DNA of 64,000 bases from Paractinoplanes atraurantiacus (GTDB lineage Bacteria > Actinomycetota > Actinomycetes > Mycobacteriales > Micromonosporaceae): assembly GCF_900215205.1 (NCBI RefSeq), contig NZ_OBDY01000004.1, forward strand, positions 168,348 to 232,347, in the 5' to 3' direction. Shown here piece by piece: positions 18,864 to 27,092 of this stretch. Positions within the stretch are counted from its first letter, which is position 1. Each line of letters starts with the position of its first letter. The translations under genes and the position numbers were made by a program. Below the pieces are notes generated by a model. That model worked only from the letters and a program-made list of their open reading frames with translations, did no database searches and was not told the DNA's origin.

Positions 18864-19510
18864 TCTCTCGATCCCCACCCACTCCTGTTCGGCACCGGGA
18901 CCGAAACCTGAGGCCCTACCTGAAGTCGGATCGTGTGACCCGTGTGGTCGACCTTGGCCTGCAGGTAGCGCATGTTGGCCGGGTTGGCGTGCACGTCGGT
19001 CGGCAGCACCCGGCGTACGGCAATCTCGTGAAGTCGCAGTTGACGGGCTTTGTCGGGGTTGTTGGTGAGCAGGTCGATCGTCGTGACGCCGAGGTCGGTG
19101 AGCATCTGGGCCGCCGCCGTGTAGTCGCGTTCGTCGTCGGCGTGCCCGAGCGCCCGATTCGCCGCGTACGTGTCCAGGCCCTGATCCTGCAGGGCGTACG
19201 CGTCGAGTTTCGCGTAGAGGCCGATGCCCCGGCCCTCCTGGCGCAGGTAGAGCAGGTAGCCGCCGGTCTCGCTGAGCCGCGCGACCGATTCGCGCAGTTG
19301 GGGGCCGCAGTCGCAGCGCTCGGAGCCGAAGACGTCGCCGGTGAGGCACTCGGAGTGCAGGCGCACCAGCGGCACCGGGGAGGAGCCCTCGAAGAAGAGC
19401 GCCAGATGCTCCTTGCCGTCGACCAGGCCGGTGAAGGTGATCACGTCGGCGGTGGCGGTGAAGCCGTCGGGGAAGCGGAGCGGGACGCGGACCCTGGTGC
19501 GTACGGACAT
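18860..19510 (-). CDS. ribA: GTP cyclohydrolase II
   Basis: 216 residues. First step of riboflavin synthesis, GTP to diaminohydroxyphosphoribosylaminopyrimidine. Zinc-site Cys residues in ECLTGDVFGSERCDCGPQL, catalytic RQEGRGIGLYAKLDAYALQD and the TNNPDKARQL signature are intact. It is the stand-alone form without the RibB half; no other rib gene is near. ATG at 19510. Third gene of a minus-strand run beginning with the LysR gene. The stop overlaps the M15 peptidase start, an unexpected coupling. Confidence 0.93.
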   Translation of the reverse strand: MSVRTRVRVPLRFPDGFTATADVITFTGLVDGKEHLALFFEGSSPVPLVRLHSECLTGDVFGSERCDCGPQLRESVARLSETGGYLLYLRQEGRGIGLYAKLDAYALQDQGLDTYAANRALGHADDERDYTAAAQMLTDLGVTTIDLLTNNPDKARQLRLHEIAVRRVLPTDVHANPANMRYLQAKVDHTGHTIRLQVGPQVSVPVPNRSGWGSRE

Positions 19511-19542
19511 GCCGCCTTTGATCGGACACGGCGGCGGCCGGA

Positions 19543-20673
19543 TTAGATGTTGACGGACTCGCGGCGCTCGGAGCCTTCGAGGCGCTCGACCAGCTCCAGC
19601 TCGACCTCGGAGACCTTGTCGCGGCGGTTCGGCAGCATGTTGGTGATCAGCACGATCAGCGCGCCGATGCCCGCGTAGAGACCGAGAACGATCAGGTGCG
19701 ACCGGATCTCGGCGTTCGGGAAGTACAGGTTGTCGCGGACCGCCTGCACGCCGGCGCCGGTCGGCAGGTTCTCGCCGAGGACGCGGCCGAAGGCGGGCAG
19801 GAACTCGGGCAGGATGCTGGCGCCGGAGATCACCGTGCCCAGCGTGAAGTACATCGCGCCGATCAGCGCGCCGGGCGGGCCGAGCAGCGCGACCGCGCCC
19901 GCGGTGGAGGCGGTGATGGCCAGCGAGATGAGCGAGAAGATGGCCAGCATCTCGCCGCGGTCGGCCGTGGTCCCGACGCCGAACCAGCCCATCGACCACA
20001 GGATCACCGCGGCCGAGGCCACGGCGTAGACGGCCAGGATGCTGACGTGGGCGATGCCACGACGCCATGATCTTTTCGTACGGGGGATCAGGCGGCCGAG
20101 ACCCATCGAGGCCACCGTGCCACCGAGCGCGAGGGCCTGGGTGAGATATCCGAGCGAGACGCCGTTGACGTCGTCGTCGGGCAGCGGCACCACGTCGGTG
20201 ATCGGCGGCGGCGAGTTGAGCTCCTCGGCCTGCGCCACCGGCATGGTGTCGCCCTTCTCGGCCAGCTCGGCCAGGGCGGAGGCGGTCTGCTGCTGCACGA
20301 CGGTGGTGAACGTGGTCCTGAGCAGGGTGGAGGCGGCCACCCCGGCCGCGCTGGCCACGTAGAGGTGCGGCTCGTTGCCGGTGATGTCGACGCCGCCGTA
20401 CACGTCCCGGCGTTTGATCGCGATCTCCAGGTCGTCCGCCGTCGCGTAGTCGGTGACCTTGAAGTACCCGTTCTCGGTCAGCAGGCTGACCACCGCGGCC
20501 CGCTCGCTCGCCGGCGCGACCATCCCGACCGGCACGTGGTGGGGCTGGGCCTTGTGGCCCATGCCGAGGTAGTACGCGGTCAGGCCGAGCTGGACGAGCA
20601 CGCCGATGACGCAGACGGCCAGCGCGAACCGCCGGAACTGCAGCACCGACTCGGCTTGGGGTTCTTCCGCCAT
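19543..20673 (-). CDS. Multi-pass membrane protein (YhgE/DUF3533-like)
   Basis: 376 residues. One N-terminal span (FALAVCVIGVLVQLGLTAYY), an extracytoplasmic domain of about 130 residues (AAVVSLLTENGYFKVTDYA onward), then five or six C-terminal spans and a charged tail (EVELELVERLEGSERRE). This architecture is that of YhgE/Pip or ABC-2-like DUF3533 proteins, often associated with lipid or drug export, but the identification is by architecture only. It is 10 nt downstream of the LysR gene and probably co-transcribed. Confidence 0.72.
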   Translation of the reverse strand: MAEEPQAESVLQFRRFALAVCVIGVLVQLGLTAYYLGMGHKAQPHHVPVGMVAPASERAAVVSLLTENGYFKVTDYATADDLEIAIKRRDVYGGVDITGNEPHLYVASAAGVAASTLLRTTFTTVVQQQTASALAELAEKGDTMPVAQAEELNSPPPITDVVPLPDDDVNGVSLGYLTQALALGGTVASMGLGRLIPRTKRSWRRGIAHVSILAVYAVASAAVILWSMGWFGVGTTADRGEMLAIFSLISLAITASTAGAVALLGPPGALIGAMYFTLGTVISGASILPEFLPAFGRVLGENLPTGAGVQAVRDNLYFPNAEIRSHLIVLGLYAGIGALIVLITNMLPNRRDKVSEVELELVERLEGSERRESVNI

Positions 20674-20683
20674 TTCCTCATGT

Positions 20684-21586
20684 TTACGGACGAACCGCCT
20701 TCGTGGGACCGTTTCGGTCGATCAGGGTGAGGAGCGCTCGCGTTGCCGCGCTGGGCTGCCGCAGCGCCGGCACGGCGATGCCCAGCGGCCACACCAGGTC
20801 CACGCCGGGCACCCGCTTGATGATCAGGCCGCTCTTGTCGTGCACGGCGAACTGGGGAACGATCGCCAGCCCGAGGCCTTCCCGTACGAAATCGGCCGCG
20901 CTGCTGATGTCGGTCACCTCGACGGCGACCTGCCGTTGCACCCCGGCCGCGGCGAACGCCCGGTCGACCACGATCCGGTTGCCGTAGCCGGCCGGGAAGT
21001 CCACGAACGCCTCCCCCTGAAGGTCGTGCAGGCGCACGGTGCCGGAGGCGGCCAGCCGGTGCTCGATCGGCAGGACGAGGTCGAGCGGACGGTCGTCGAC
21101 CTGCTGGAGTCGCACGCCGGCGGGCGGCCGCCCGGGCCAGGACACGAAGGCGAGGTCGAGCCCGCCGTCGGCCAGCATGTCCATCAGCCCCTGCGAGCCG
21201 CGCGGCGAGACGCTGAGCCGCAGGGTGACACCCGGGTGCAGGCGGTGGTACTCGCCGAGCAGCCCGGCCATGTCGATCAGCGGGATGGACGTGAGGGTGC
21301 CCACACGGATCGTCCCGCGCAGCCCGCCGCGCACCTCGTCGACCGCGTCGCGGGCGGCCTGCGCCGCCTCCAGCGCGGCCCGCGCCCGGGGCAGCAGCGC
21401 CTGACCGGCGTCGGTCAGCTCGACCCGCTTCGAGGTGCGTTCCAGCAGCTTGACGCCCAGTTCGTGCTCCAGCGCCTTGATCACCGCGGAGACGCCGGAC
21501 TGTACGACGTGCAGCCGGGCCGCGGCCTTGGTGAAGTTGCGCTCCTCGGCGACGGCCACGAAGTACTCGAAGTGCCGCAGTTCCAT
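20684..21586 (-). CDS. LysR-family transcriptional regulator
   Basis: 300 residues. N-terminal winged HTH (MELRHFEYFVAVAEERNFTK, AARLHVVQSGVSAVIKALE) and a LysR substrate-binding domain (GTIRVGTLTSIPLIDMAGLL). ATG at 21586 is the canonical LysR start. Divergent from an MFS exporter with 70 nt between, which contains a 26-bp imperfect palindrome. It likely activates the MFS gene with a small-molecule inducer. Confidence 0.93.
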   Translation of the reverse strand: MELRHFEYFVAVAEERNFTKAAARLHVVQSGVSAVIKALEHELGVKLLERTSKRVELTDAGQALLPRARAALEAAQAARDAVDEVRGGLRGTIRVGTLTSIPLIDMAGLLGEYHRLHPGVTLRLSVSPRGSQGLMDMLADGGLDLAFVSWPGRPPAGVRLQQVDDRPLDLVLPIEHRLAASGTVRLHDLQGEAFVDFPAGYGNRIVVDRAFAAAGVQRQVAVEVTDISSAADFVREGLGLAIVPQFAVHDKSGLIIKRVPGVDLVWPLGIAVPALRQPSAATRALLTLIDRNGPTKAVRP

Positions 21587-21590
21587 CACG

Positions 21591-21616
21591 GATCCAGATG
21601 CTACCCAGCATGGATC
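21591..21616. promoter_or_regulatory. Candidate LysR operator
   Basis: Inner palindrome ATGCT-ACCC-AGCAT (21598-21611) flanked by GATCC on the left and GGATC on the right, giving an almost symmetric 26-bp site in the LysR/MFS divergent promoter. Confidence 0.6.
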
Positions 21617-21656
21617 ATCGTTGGACGCGATGCTCCTGGCGGCGCACTCTCGGCTC

Positions 21657-22856
21657 ATGACCGTGATGACCAAGCCTGCCCCCACCGGTGCTCGCACCGG
21701 GTCGGCCCGTCACGGCGCCGCCTTCTGGCTGGTCGCCGTCGTCTACCTCGTGGCGCTCGCCTTCTCGACGATTCCCGCGCCGCTCTACCCGCTCTACCAG
21801 GCCGCCGACGGTTTCTCGTCGTTCACGGTCACGATCGTCTTCGCCGTGTACGCGGTCGGCGTGATCGTCGCTCTGCTGCTGGCCGGGCATATCTCGGACT
21901 GGGTCGGCCGCCGCCGCGTGCTGCTGCCGGCGCTGGCCCTGGAGATCGCGGCCGGCGTGCTCTTCCTGGCCTGGCCGTCGCTGACCGGCCTGATCGTGGC
22001 CCGGCTGCTCACCGGCCTCGGCGTCGGCATGCTGACCGCCACGGCCACCGCCTATCTGCTCGAGCTGCACACCGCCCACCGGCCGCAGGCGAGCGGCACC
22101 CGCTTCGAGGTCGTCTCGGCGGCGGCCAACCTGGGTGGACTGGGCACGGGCACACTCGTCGCGGGCTTCCTGGCCCAGTTCGTCGCGGCGCCGCTGCGTA
22201 CGCCGTACATCGTCTTCCTGGTCCTTCTGGTCCTGAGCGTCGTCGCCGTCGCCGCCGTGCCCGAGACGGTGACCGCGCCCGCGGTGAAGCCGAAGTACCG
22301 GCCGCAGCGGGTGCGGATGAGCGGCAAGTCCCTGGTCGCGGCGGCCGGAGCGTTCACCGCGTTCGCCGTCTTCGGGCTCTTCACCTCGCTGGCGCCGGGC
22401 TTCGTGGCGTCCGGACTGCACCACCCGAGCCGGCTGCTCGCCGGGTTCGTCGCCTTCCTGGTCTTCGCCGCGGGCGCGGCCGCCCAGTCGGCGGCGGGCC
22501 TGGTGCCGGCGGCCCGGCGCTTCCCGATCGGGCTGGCCGCGCAGGGCGCCGGACTGGTCGTGCTGGCCGCCGGGATGCTCGCCACCTCGCTGTGGCTCTT
22601 CCTGATCGGCGGGGCGATCGCCGGCGCGGGCGCCGGGATCCTCTTCAAGTCGGCGGTCGGCCGGATCGCCGCGGCGGCCCCGCCGGCCGAGCGCGGTGGC
22701 GCGCTGGCCGGGCTGTTCCTGGTCGGCTACGCCGGGCTGACCGTGCCGGTGCTGGGGCTCGGCATCGCGACCCTGTTCGTCGCCTCGACCACCGCGATGC
22801 TGTGGTTCACCGGCATCCTGCTGGCCGGCTCGGCCGTGATCTTCAGCCGGCGCTAA
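21657..22856 (+). CDS. MFS transporter
   Basis: 399 residues, twelve predicted spans. The loop 2-3 motif GHISDWVGRRRVLLPALAL is the MFS signature, and RLLTGLGVGMLTATATAYLLEL resembles motif C of drug:proton antiporters. Start ATG at 21657 (or 21666). Its probable regulator is the divergent LysR protein. Substrate unknown. Confidence 0.9.
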   Translation: MTVMTKPAPTGARTGSARHGAAFWLVAVVYLVALAFSTIPAPLYPLYQAADGFSSFTVTIVFAVYAVGVIVALLLAGHISDWVGRRRVLLPALALEIAAGVLFLAWPSLTGLIVARLLTGLGVGMLTATATAYLLELHTAHRPQASGTRFEVVSAAANLGGLGTGTLVAGFLAQFVAAPLRTPYIVFLVLLVLSVVAVAAVPETVTAPAVKPKYRPQRVRMSGKSLVAAAGAFTAFAVFGLFTSLAPGFVASGLHHPSRLLAGFVAFLVFAAGAAAQSAAGLVPAARRFPIGLAAQGAGLVVLAAGMLATSLWLFLIGGAIAGAGAGILFKSAVGRIAAAAPPAERGGALAGLFLVGYAGLTVPVLGLGIATLFVASTTAMLWFTGILLAGSAVIFSRR

Positions 22857-22859
22857 TTA

Positions 22860-22886
22860 TTGGGGTACAAACTATTGCTACCCCAA
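22860..22886. promoter_or_regulatory. Inverted repeat upstream of the OhrR-like gene
   Basis: Arms TTGGGGTA and TACCCCAA with an 11-nt A/T-containing spacer, ending 16 nt before the GTG of the MarR-family gene. Probable autoregulatory operator; the sequence differs from the OhrR consensus with TACAATT arms. Confidence 0.6.
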
Positions 22887-22902
22887 GCGTTACGCTTTAC
22901 CG

Positions 22903-23331
22903 GTGTCCGACGACCCTCTGGAACTGGAACGCCAGGTCTGCTTCGCCCTGGCGGTGGCGTCGCGCAGCGTGATCGGGCTCTACCGCCCGCTGCTCGAGCC
23001 GATGAACCTGACCCACCCGCAATATCTGGTGATGCTCGCCCTCTGGCAGCACGCGCCACTCTCCGTACGCGACATCAGCCGGCTCCTCCAGCTCGACCCG
23101 GGGACGCTCTCGCCGTTGCTGAAGCGGCTCGAGGCGGTCGGCTACCTCACCCGCAAGCGGGACCCCACCGACGAGCGCAGCCTCGCGGTCGACCTGACCG
23201 ATCAAGGGCGTGCACTGCGGGCCGAGGCGGAGAAAATCCCGCCCGCGATCGTCGCCCGTCTGGGTATGCCGATCTCCGAACTCGAGTCGTTGCACGCGGC
23301 ACTCACGCGGGTGATTGCGGCCACTCACTGA
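22903..23331 (+). CDS. MarR-family regulator, OhrR type
   Basis: 142 residues. Matches OhrR along its length: Cys13 in LERQVCFALAVASR (the peroxidatic sensor Cys of OhrR), LTHPQYLVMLALWQ, winged-helix LDPGTLSPLLKRLEAVGYL and RDPTDERSL. OhrR proteins release DNA when the Cys is oxidised by organic hydroperoxides. There is no ohr gene adjacent, so the target may be the MFS gene upstream or a remote ohr. GTG at 22903, 46 nt after the MFS stop; ribosome site weak. Confidence 0.88.
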   Translation: MSDDPLELERQVCFALAVASRSVIGLYRPLLEPMNLTHPQYLVMLALWQHAPLSVRDISRLLQLDPGTLSPLLKRLEAVGYLTRKRDPTDERSLAVDLTDQGRALRAEAEKIPPAIVARLGMPISELESLHAALTRVIAATH

Positions 23332-23541
23332 TCGATTTCGGAATACCGTGGGGGCTCGGTTCGGGTTGGAATTCTCGGAAACGAATTAGCCGCGCCCGCC
23401 GGGCGCCGATGGCCGGAATGCGCACCGTTCATCCAGATGGCGCACTGGGCATCGCGGGTGACCATTAGGAGGTTCGCAGCGCTATGGCCCTGCCCCACCA
23501 GGTCTTATGTGGATCAAGAACACCGTGTGACGCGTCCTCCG
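23332..23541. other. Gene-free stretch upstream of the GAPDH paralogue
   Basis: No coding frame with a start and ribosome site is seen. The sequence is slightly less GC-rich than the surroundings. The promoter of the next gene follows at 23542. Confidence 0.5.
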
Positions 23542-23571
23542 TTGACGTGCAACTTGCACGACTCTTAGTGT
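23542..23571 (+). promoter_or_regulatory. Promoter with an operator between -35 and -10
   Basis: TTGACG at 23542-23547 and TAGTGT at 23566-23571, spacing 18. The spacer contains a perfect palindrome GTGCAA-C-TTGCAC (23547-23559). A repressor bound here would block polymerase directly. The same core TGCAACTTGCA recurs at 46458-46468. Confidence 0.6.
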
Positions 23572-23659
23572 CGAGGGCGTGACGGCGGGTGGAAACCGGG
23601 TACTCACGGGCCCCTGCCGGCACGGCACAGCGAGATTCAGAGCGGCCGAGGAGCCTCCG

Positions 23660-24718
23660 ATGACTGTCACGATCGGCATCAATGGATTCGGTCGTATCGG
23701 CCGCAGCATCACCCGGATAGTCGCGGCATCACCCGATCCGGGAATATCAATTGCGGCGGTAAACGATGTTGCCTCGACCGAGAAAATGGCCTACGGGCTG
23801 CGCCGGGACAGTATTCGGGGCGCATTTCCGGGCACCGCCATCGCCCGCGCCGACCATCTCGTCGTCAATGACCATGCGATCCGCGCCTTCCATCACGAAC
23901 GGCCCGAGCGCATTCCGTGGGCCGACGCCGGAGTCGACGTCGTCATCGAGGCCACCGGCCGCTTCCGGGCCGGCACGACGGCACGCACCCACATCACCCA
24001 CGGCGGCGCCCGCAAGGTCGTGATCAGCGCCTCGGCCGACGAGCCGGACGCGTTCCTGGTCTACGGGGCCAACCACGACACGTACGACTCGGACCAGCAC
24101 GACGTGGTCTCCCCCGGCTCGTGCGGGGTGAACGCGCTGACCGTGATGGCGAAGGTCCTGCTCGACCGGTTCGGGTTACGCGCTGTGAACTCGACAGTGG
24201 TGCTGGCCACCCAGGGCTGGCAGAAGCCGCAGGACTCCGTGGTCGGCACCTCCCGTGACGATCCGCGACTGGGCCGGGCCACCGGCGACAGCATCATCCC
24301 GCACAACTTCGTGGTCGGCGACCTCGTCCGGGTGGCGCTGCCGGAGATCGGCGAGATGCGCTACAGCTACTACGTGGTGCCGACGCCGATCGGATCGCTG
24401 GCCGAGCTGTCCGGGCAGACCGGGCGCGCGGTCAGCGTCGAAGAGGTCAACCGGGCGATGGCCGAGGCCGCCGCCGGACCTTTGAGGGGCGTTCTGGCGT
24501 ACGACCCGGATCCCACCGTCTCGATCGACGTGAAGAACAATCCGGCCTCCTGCCTGTTCGACCCCTCGGGCACCCAGACGACGGCGGACGGCGGGGTGAA
24601 GGTCCGCGGCTGGTTCGACAACGAGTGGGGCTTCTCCAACCGATTACTCGACATCGCGCGTCTCGTGGGTGAACGATCACCCGTCGCGTCCCGGCGGGTG
24701 AGCTGGAGCATCGCTTAG
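23660..24718 (+). CDS. Divergent glyceraldehyde-3-phosphate dehydrogenase paralogue
   Basis: 352 residues. The NAD-binding GINGFGRIGRSITRI, NDVASTEKMAYGLRRD, and C-terminal GWFDNEWGFSNRLLD are clearly GAPDH. The catalytic Cys155 is kept (SPGSCGVNAL) but the usual SCTTNC context is lost, and the catalytic His of the canonical TTVHAYTND segment aligns with Leu182 (STVVLATQGWQ). The phosphate-binding TGAAKA loop is also absent. ATG at 23660 with GGAG 6 nt upstream. Expected to be a poor GAPDH; it may act on another aldehyde or be regulatory. It is 9 nt before a PLP-dependent dehydratase gene, so the two form an operon behind the operator-bearing promoter. Confidence 0.85.
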   Translation: MTVTIGINGFGRIGRSITRIVAASPDPGISIAAVNDVASTEKMAYGLRRDSIRGAFPGTAIARADHLVVNDHAIRAFHHERPERIPWADAGVDVVIEATGRFRAGTTARTHITHGGARKVVISASADEPDAFLVYGANHDTYDSDQHDVVSPGSCGVNALTVMAKVLLDRFGLRAVNSTVVLATQGWQKPQDSVVGTSRDDPRLGRATGDSIIPHNFVVGDLVRVALPEIGEMRYSYYVVPTPIGSLAELSGQTGRAVSVEEVNRAMAEAAAGPLRGVLAYDPDPTVSIDVKNNPASCLFDPSGTQTTADGGVKVRGWFDNEWGFSNRLLDIARLVGERSPVASRRVSWSIA

Positions 24719-24727
24719 GGTTCAGCA

Positions 24728-25639
24728 GTGATCGACATTCAGGACGTACGGGCGGCGGCCACCCGGATCGGCTCGCGGGTGAGGCGCACGCCGGTGCTTC
24801 AGGTGGCGCCGGCGACGTGGTTCAAGCTGGAGCAGACGCAGCACGCGGGTTCGTTCAAGACCCGGGGCATGGTCAACCAGATCCTGGCCGCCCCTTCGGT
24901 CCCGCCCGCCGGCATCGTGGCCGCGTCGGGCGGCAACGCGGGCCTGGCCGCGGCATACGCGGCCCGCGAGCTGGGCATCGCGGCCACGGTCTTCGTGCCG
25001 GTCACCGCGCCCCCGGTGAAGGTGGCGAAGCTCGGCAAGCTGGGCGCCAAGGTCACCCAGGTCGGCAGCGAGTACGCGGAGGCGTACGCCGCGGCGGTAG
25101 ATCACGCCGCCGGCACGAACGCGCTGTTCTGCCACGCCTACGACGACCCGCAGATGGTCGCCGGCAACGGCACGATCGGCCTGGAACTGCTGGAGCAGAT
25201 CCCGTCCGGCTTCGACACGGTGCTGGTCGCGGTCGGCGGCGGAGGCCTGATCGCGGGCATGATCGCGGCCCTGTCCCCGCAGGTGAAGGTCGTAGCGGTG
25301 GAGCCGGCGACGTCGGCGGCCCTGCACGCGGCCCTGTCGGCGGGCGCCCCGGTCGACGTCCCGGTCTCGGGCGTGGCGGCCGACTCCCTGGGCGCCCGGC
25401 GGGCCGGCCAGATCGCCTTCGACCTGGCCCACTCCTTCGGGATCCCGTCGGTGCTGGTCGACGACCAGGCCATCATCGACGCCCGCCGCACCCTGTGGGA
25501 CGACTACCGCCTGGCCGTGGAACACGGCACCGCGGCCGCCTATGCGGCGCTGACCTCGGGCGCTTACGTCCCGGTCCCCGGCGAGCGCGTCGTGGTCCTG
25601 ATCTGCGGCGCCAACACGAACCCGACCGACCTGGCCTGA
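24728..25639 (+). CDS. PLP-dependent serine/threonine dehydratase-like enzyme
   Basis: 303 residues, fold-type II PLP enzyme. PLP Lys44 in AGSFKTRG, ASGGNAGLAAA binding the substrate carboxylate, and the phosphate loop AVGGGGLIAG are intact. The length lacks the C-terminal ACT regulatory domain of biosynthetic threonine deaminase, so this is the catabolic or racemase-like short form. GTG at 24728, 9 nt after the GAPDH paralogue, so co-transcribed. It would turn Ser/Thr or a related amino acid into a 2-oxoacid plus ammonia. Confidence 0.88.
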   Translation: MIDIQDVRAAATRIGSRVRRTPVLQVAPATWFKLEQTQHAGSFKTRGMVNQILAAPSVPPAGIVAASGGNAGLAAAYAARELGIAATVFVPVTAPPVKVAKLGKLGAKVTQVGSEYAEAYAAAVDHAAGTNALFCHAYDDPQMVAGNGTIGLELLEQIPSGFDTVLVAVGGGGLIAGMIAALSPQVKVVAVEPATSAALHAALSAGAPVDVPVSGVAADSLGARRAGQIAFDLAHSFGIPSVLVDDQAIIDARRTLWDDYRLAVEHGTAAAYAALTSGAYVPVPGERVVVLICGANTNPTDLA

Positions 25640-26076
25640 CCCACCCCGGGCACACACCGCCGCGCCGAGATCACGGCCGCGGTGCACCCCCGGGGTGCAC
25701 CGCGGCCTCGGCCGATACGCCGCATGCATGCAGCAGTCACCGCGTCGTCGATCACGCCACATGTACCCCAAGCCGTCGGACCCTGGCGCATCCGCGGCGA
25801 GCCGTGACCTCCCGCCGGATATGCCGTATCCCCCCGGTCCGGAAGAGCGTCCCCGATTTCGTCGATGGCTCTGGACAGCGGATCCTTGGCCGGTCCGGAC
25901 AAACGCCGGTCTCTTTCCACAATCACCGGTTGTCCACAGGGTGCCCCGCACGATCTTGCGTTTTCGGTCAGACTTGAGCGGGGGCCTCTTGCGGAGAGCG
26001 GGAGCCGATCTGCGGTGGCGCAAACCCGACATTTCCCTTTTGCTGGTTTTTCGGCCTGCGCATTGATACTGGGCCG
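25640..26076. other. Gene-free stretch holding dispersed element copy B
   Basis: No credible gene in 437 nt. It contains a CGGGGGTGCACC-type GC-rich palindrome region near 25680-25705 (GGTGCACCCC next to GGGGTGCACC) and copy B of the dispersed element. Open frames across it are artefacts of composition. Confidence 0.5.
25913..25988 (+). repeat. Dispersed intergenic element, copy B
   Basis: CTTTCCACA at 25913 and TTGTCCACA at 25930 (an exact actinobacterial DnaA-box word), then CGATCTTGCG, TTTTCGGTCAGA and CGGGGGCC, in the same order and orientation as copy A at 9550. The two are separated by 16.3 kb with unrelated flanking genes. Confidence 0.65.
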
Positions 26077-26508
26077 ATGACTGTTGTGGCGCAGCTCGAC
26101 CAGAGCGACTGGACCGAGGCCGACTACCCCCGGATGGACTGGCACGACAGCCGGGTCCATGCGATCAGCCTGGCCGGGGAGCCGCAGGTCCGGCTTCTGC
26201 TCGACCTCGACTACGTCGTTCGGCGCGAGCCGGGCGATGGATTCTGGGTCGCGCCCGCCACCCTCGTCTTCGACGCGCCGTGGGGCATCGGCGGTGGGTT
26301 CGGGCCGCTGGCCGAGCCCCTCGACATCGCCGACATTCACCGGCTGCCCTCGCCCGACCAGCATCCGGCGCCGGTCTGGCACATCGAAGGGCACAACTTC
26401 GCATTTGAGGTACGGGCGGACGGCTACCGCCAGACCCTGCGGCGGCCGCCGCTGCTCGTGCCGGTGCCCGCCCTCACCTGGGACGAGCGGGGCGGTGTCA
26501 CCTTCTGA
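26077..26508 (+). CDS. Hypothetical protein, WHDSRVHA family
   Basis: 143 residues, unrecognised. Features: acidic start MTVVAQLDQSDWTEADYPRM, a WHDSRVHAISL segment, two-strand LLLDLDYVV, and VAPATLVFDAPWGIG. It reads as a compact beta-rich soluble protein without membrane segments. Similar WHD-xx-IHA proteins occur singly in many bacteria with no known role. ATG at 26077. Its last 11 nt overlap the converging kinase-like gene. Confidence 0.7.
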   Translation: MTVVAQLDQSDWTEADYPRMDWHDSRVHAISLAGEPQVRLLLDLDYVVRREPGDGFWVAPATLVFDAPWGIGGGFGPLAEPLDIADIHRLPSPDQHPAPVWHIEGHNFAFEVRADGYRQTLRRPPLLVPVPALTWDERGGVTF

Positions 26509-27067
26509 GACCGAGGCGCTCGATCGCCCGCTCGGCGACTTCGGCCGGCTGCAGGTGGGTGGTGTCAAGCCGTACGTGGGAAGGGTCGTCCTTGAACTCG
26601 TCTGTTGAATTGAGCCGATAGTCCCGGTCGGCTCGCAGCAGCAGGTCGCGCGAACGTTCGAGGTTCCGCTTCGACGGCTTCTCGGCCAGGCGCGACTCGC
26701 CCGTGTTGCGGCGCAGGCGCTCCTGCTGATCCGCTTCGAGCTCCAGGAACAGGACCCGACCGCCGCGCCGGGCGAACGGCTCGGCGTAGCGGCGCACGCT
26801 CTGCGCGTCGCCTGGGGAGTCGAAGGCCCAGACGTACGTGAAAATCAGCCCCGGCAGATCGCTCGCCGCCACCTCCTCGAGCACCGCCTGACGGAAGCCC
26901 TGCACCAGGCGCGAGAACGCCGGCGTGCCGAACTCGAAGAACCGCAGCACCGGCTCGATGGCCAGATGGTTGTGGAAGACGCGCAAGCCGGTCCGCGCCG
27001 CGATCTCGTTGCCCACGGTCATCTTGCCGACCGCCGGTGGCCCGATGATGAAGAGCAGATCCCCCAT
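26498..27067 (-). CDS. P-loop kinase-like NTPase
   Basis: 189 residues. Walker A IIGPPAVGKMTVGNEI at the N-terminus, then FHNHLAIEPVLRFFEFG, a lid-like segment RLRRNTGESRLAEKPSKR and a C-terminal DTTHLQPAEVAERAIERL typical of small nucleotide- or shikimate-kinase-like proteins. The phosphate acceptor is unknown. ATG at 27067, divergent from the TSUP permease by 25 nt. Confidence 0.8.
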   Translation of the reverse strand: MGDLLFIIGPPAVGKMTVGNEIAARTGLRVFHNHLAIEPVLRFFEFGTPAFSRLVQGFRQAVLEEVAASDLPGLIFTYVWAFDSPGDAQSVRRYAEPFARRGGRVLFLELEADQQERLRRNTGESRLAEKPSKRNLERSRDLLLRADRDYRLNSTDEFKDDPSHVRLDTTHLQPAEVAERAIERLGLRR

Positions 27068-27092
27068 CGCCGGAGCGTAGATTCCTCACATC

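Noticed and set aside
25695..26066. Plus-strand frame of 123 codons
   Set aside because: Runs through the dispersed element, lacks a ribosome site and has no recognisable domain.
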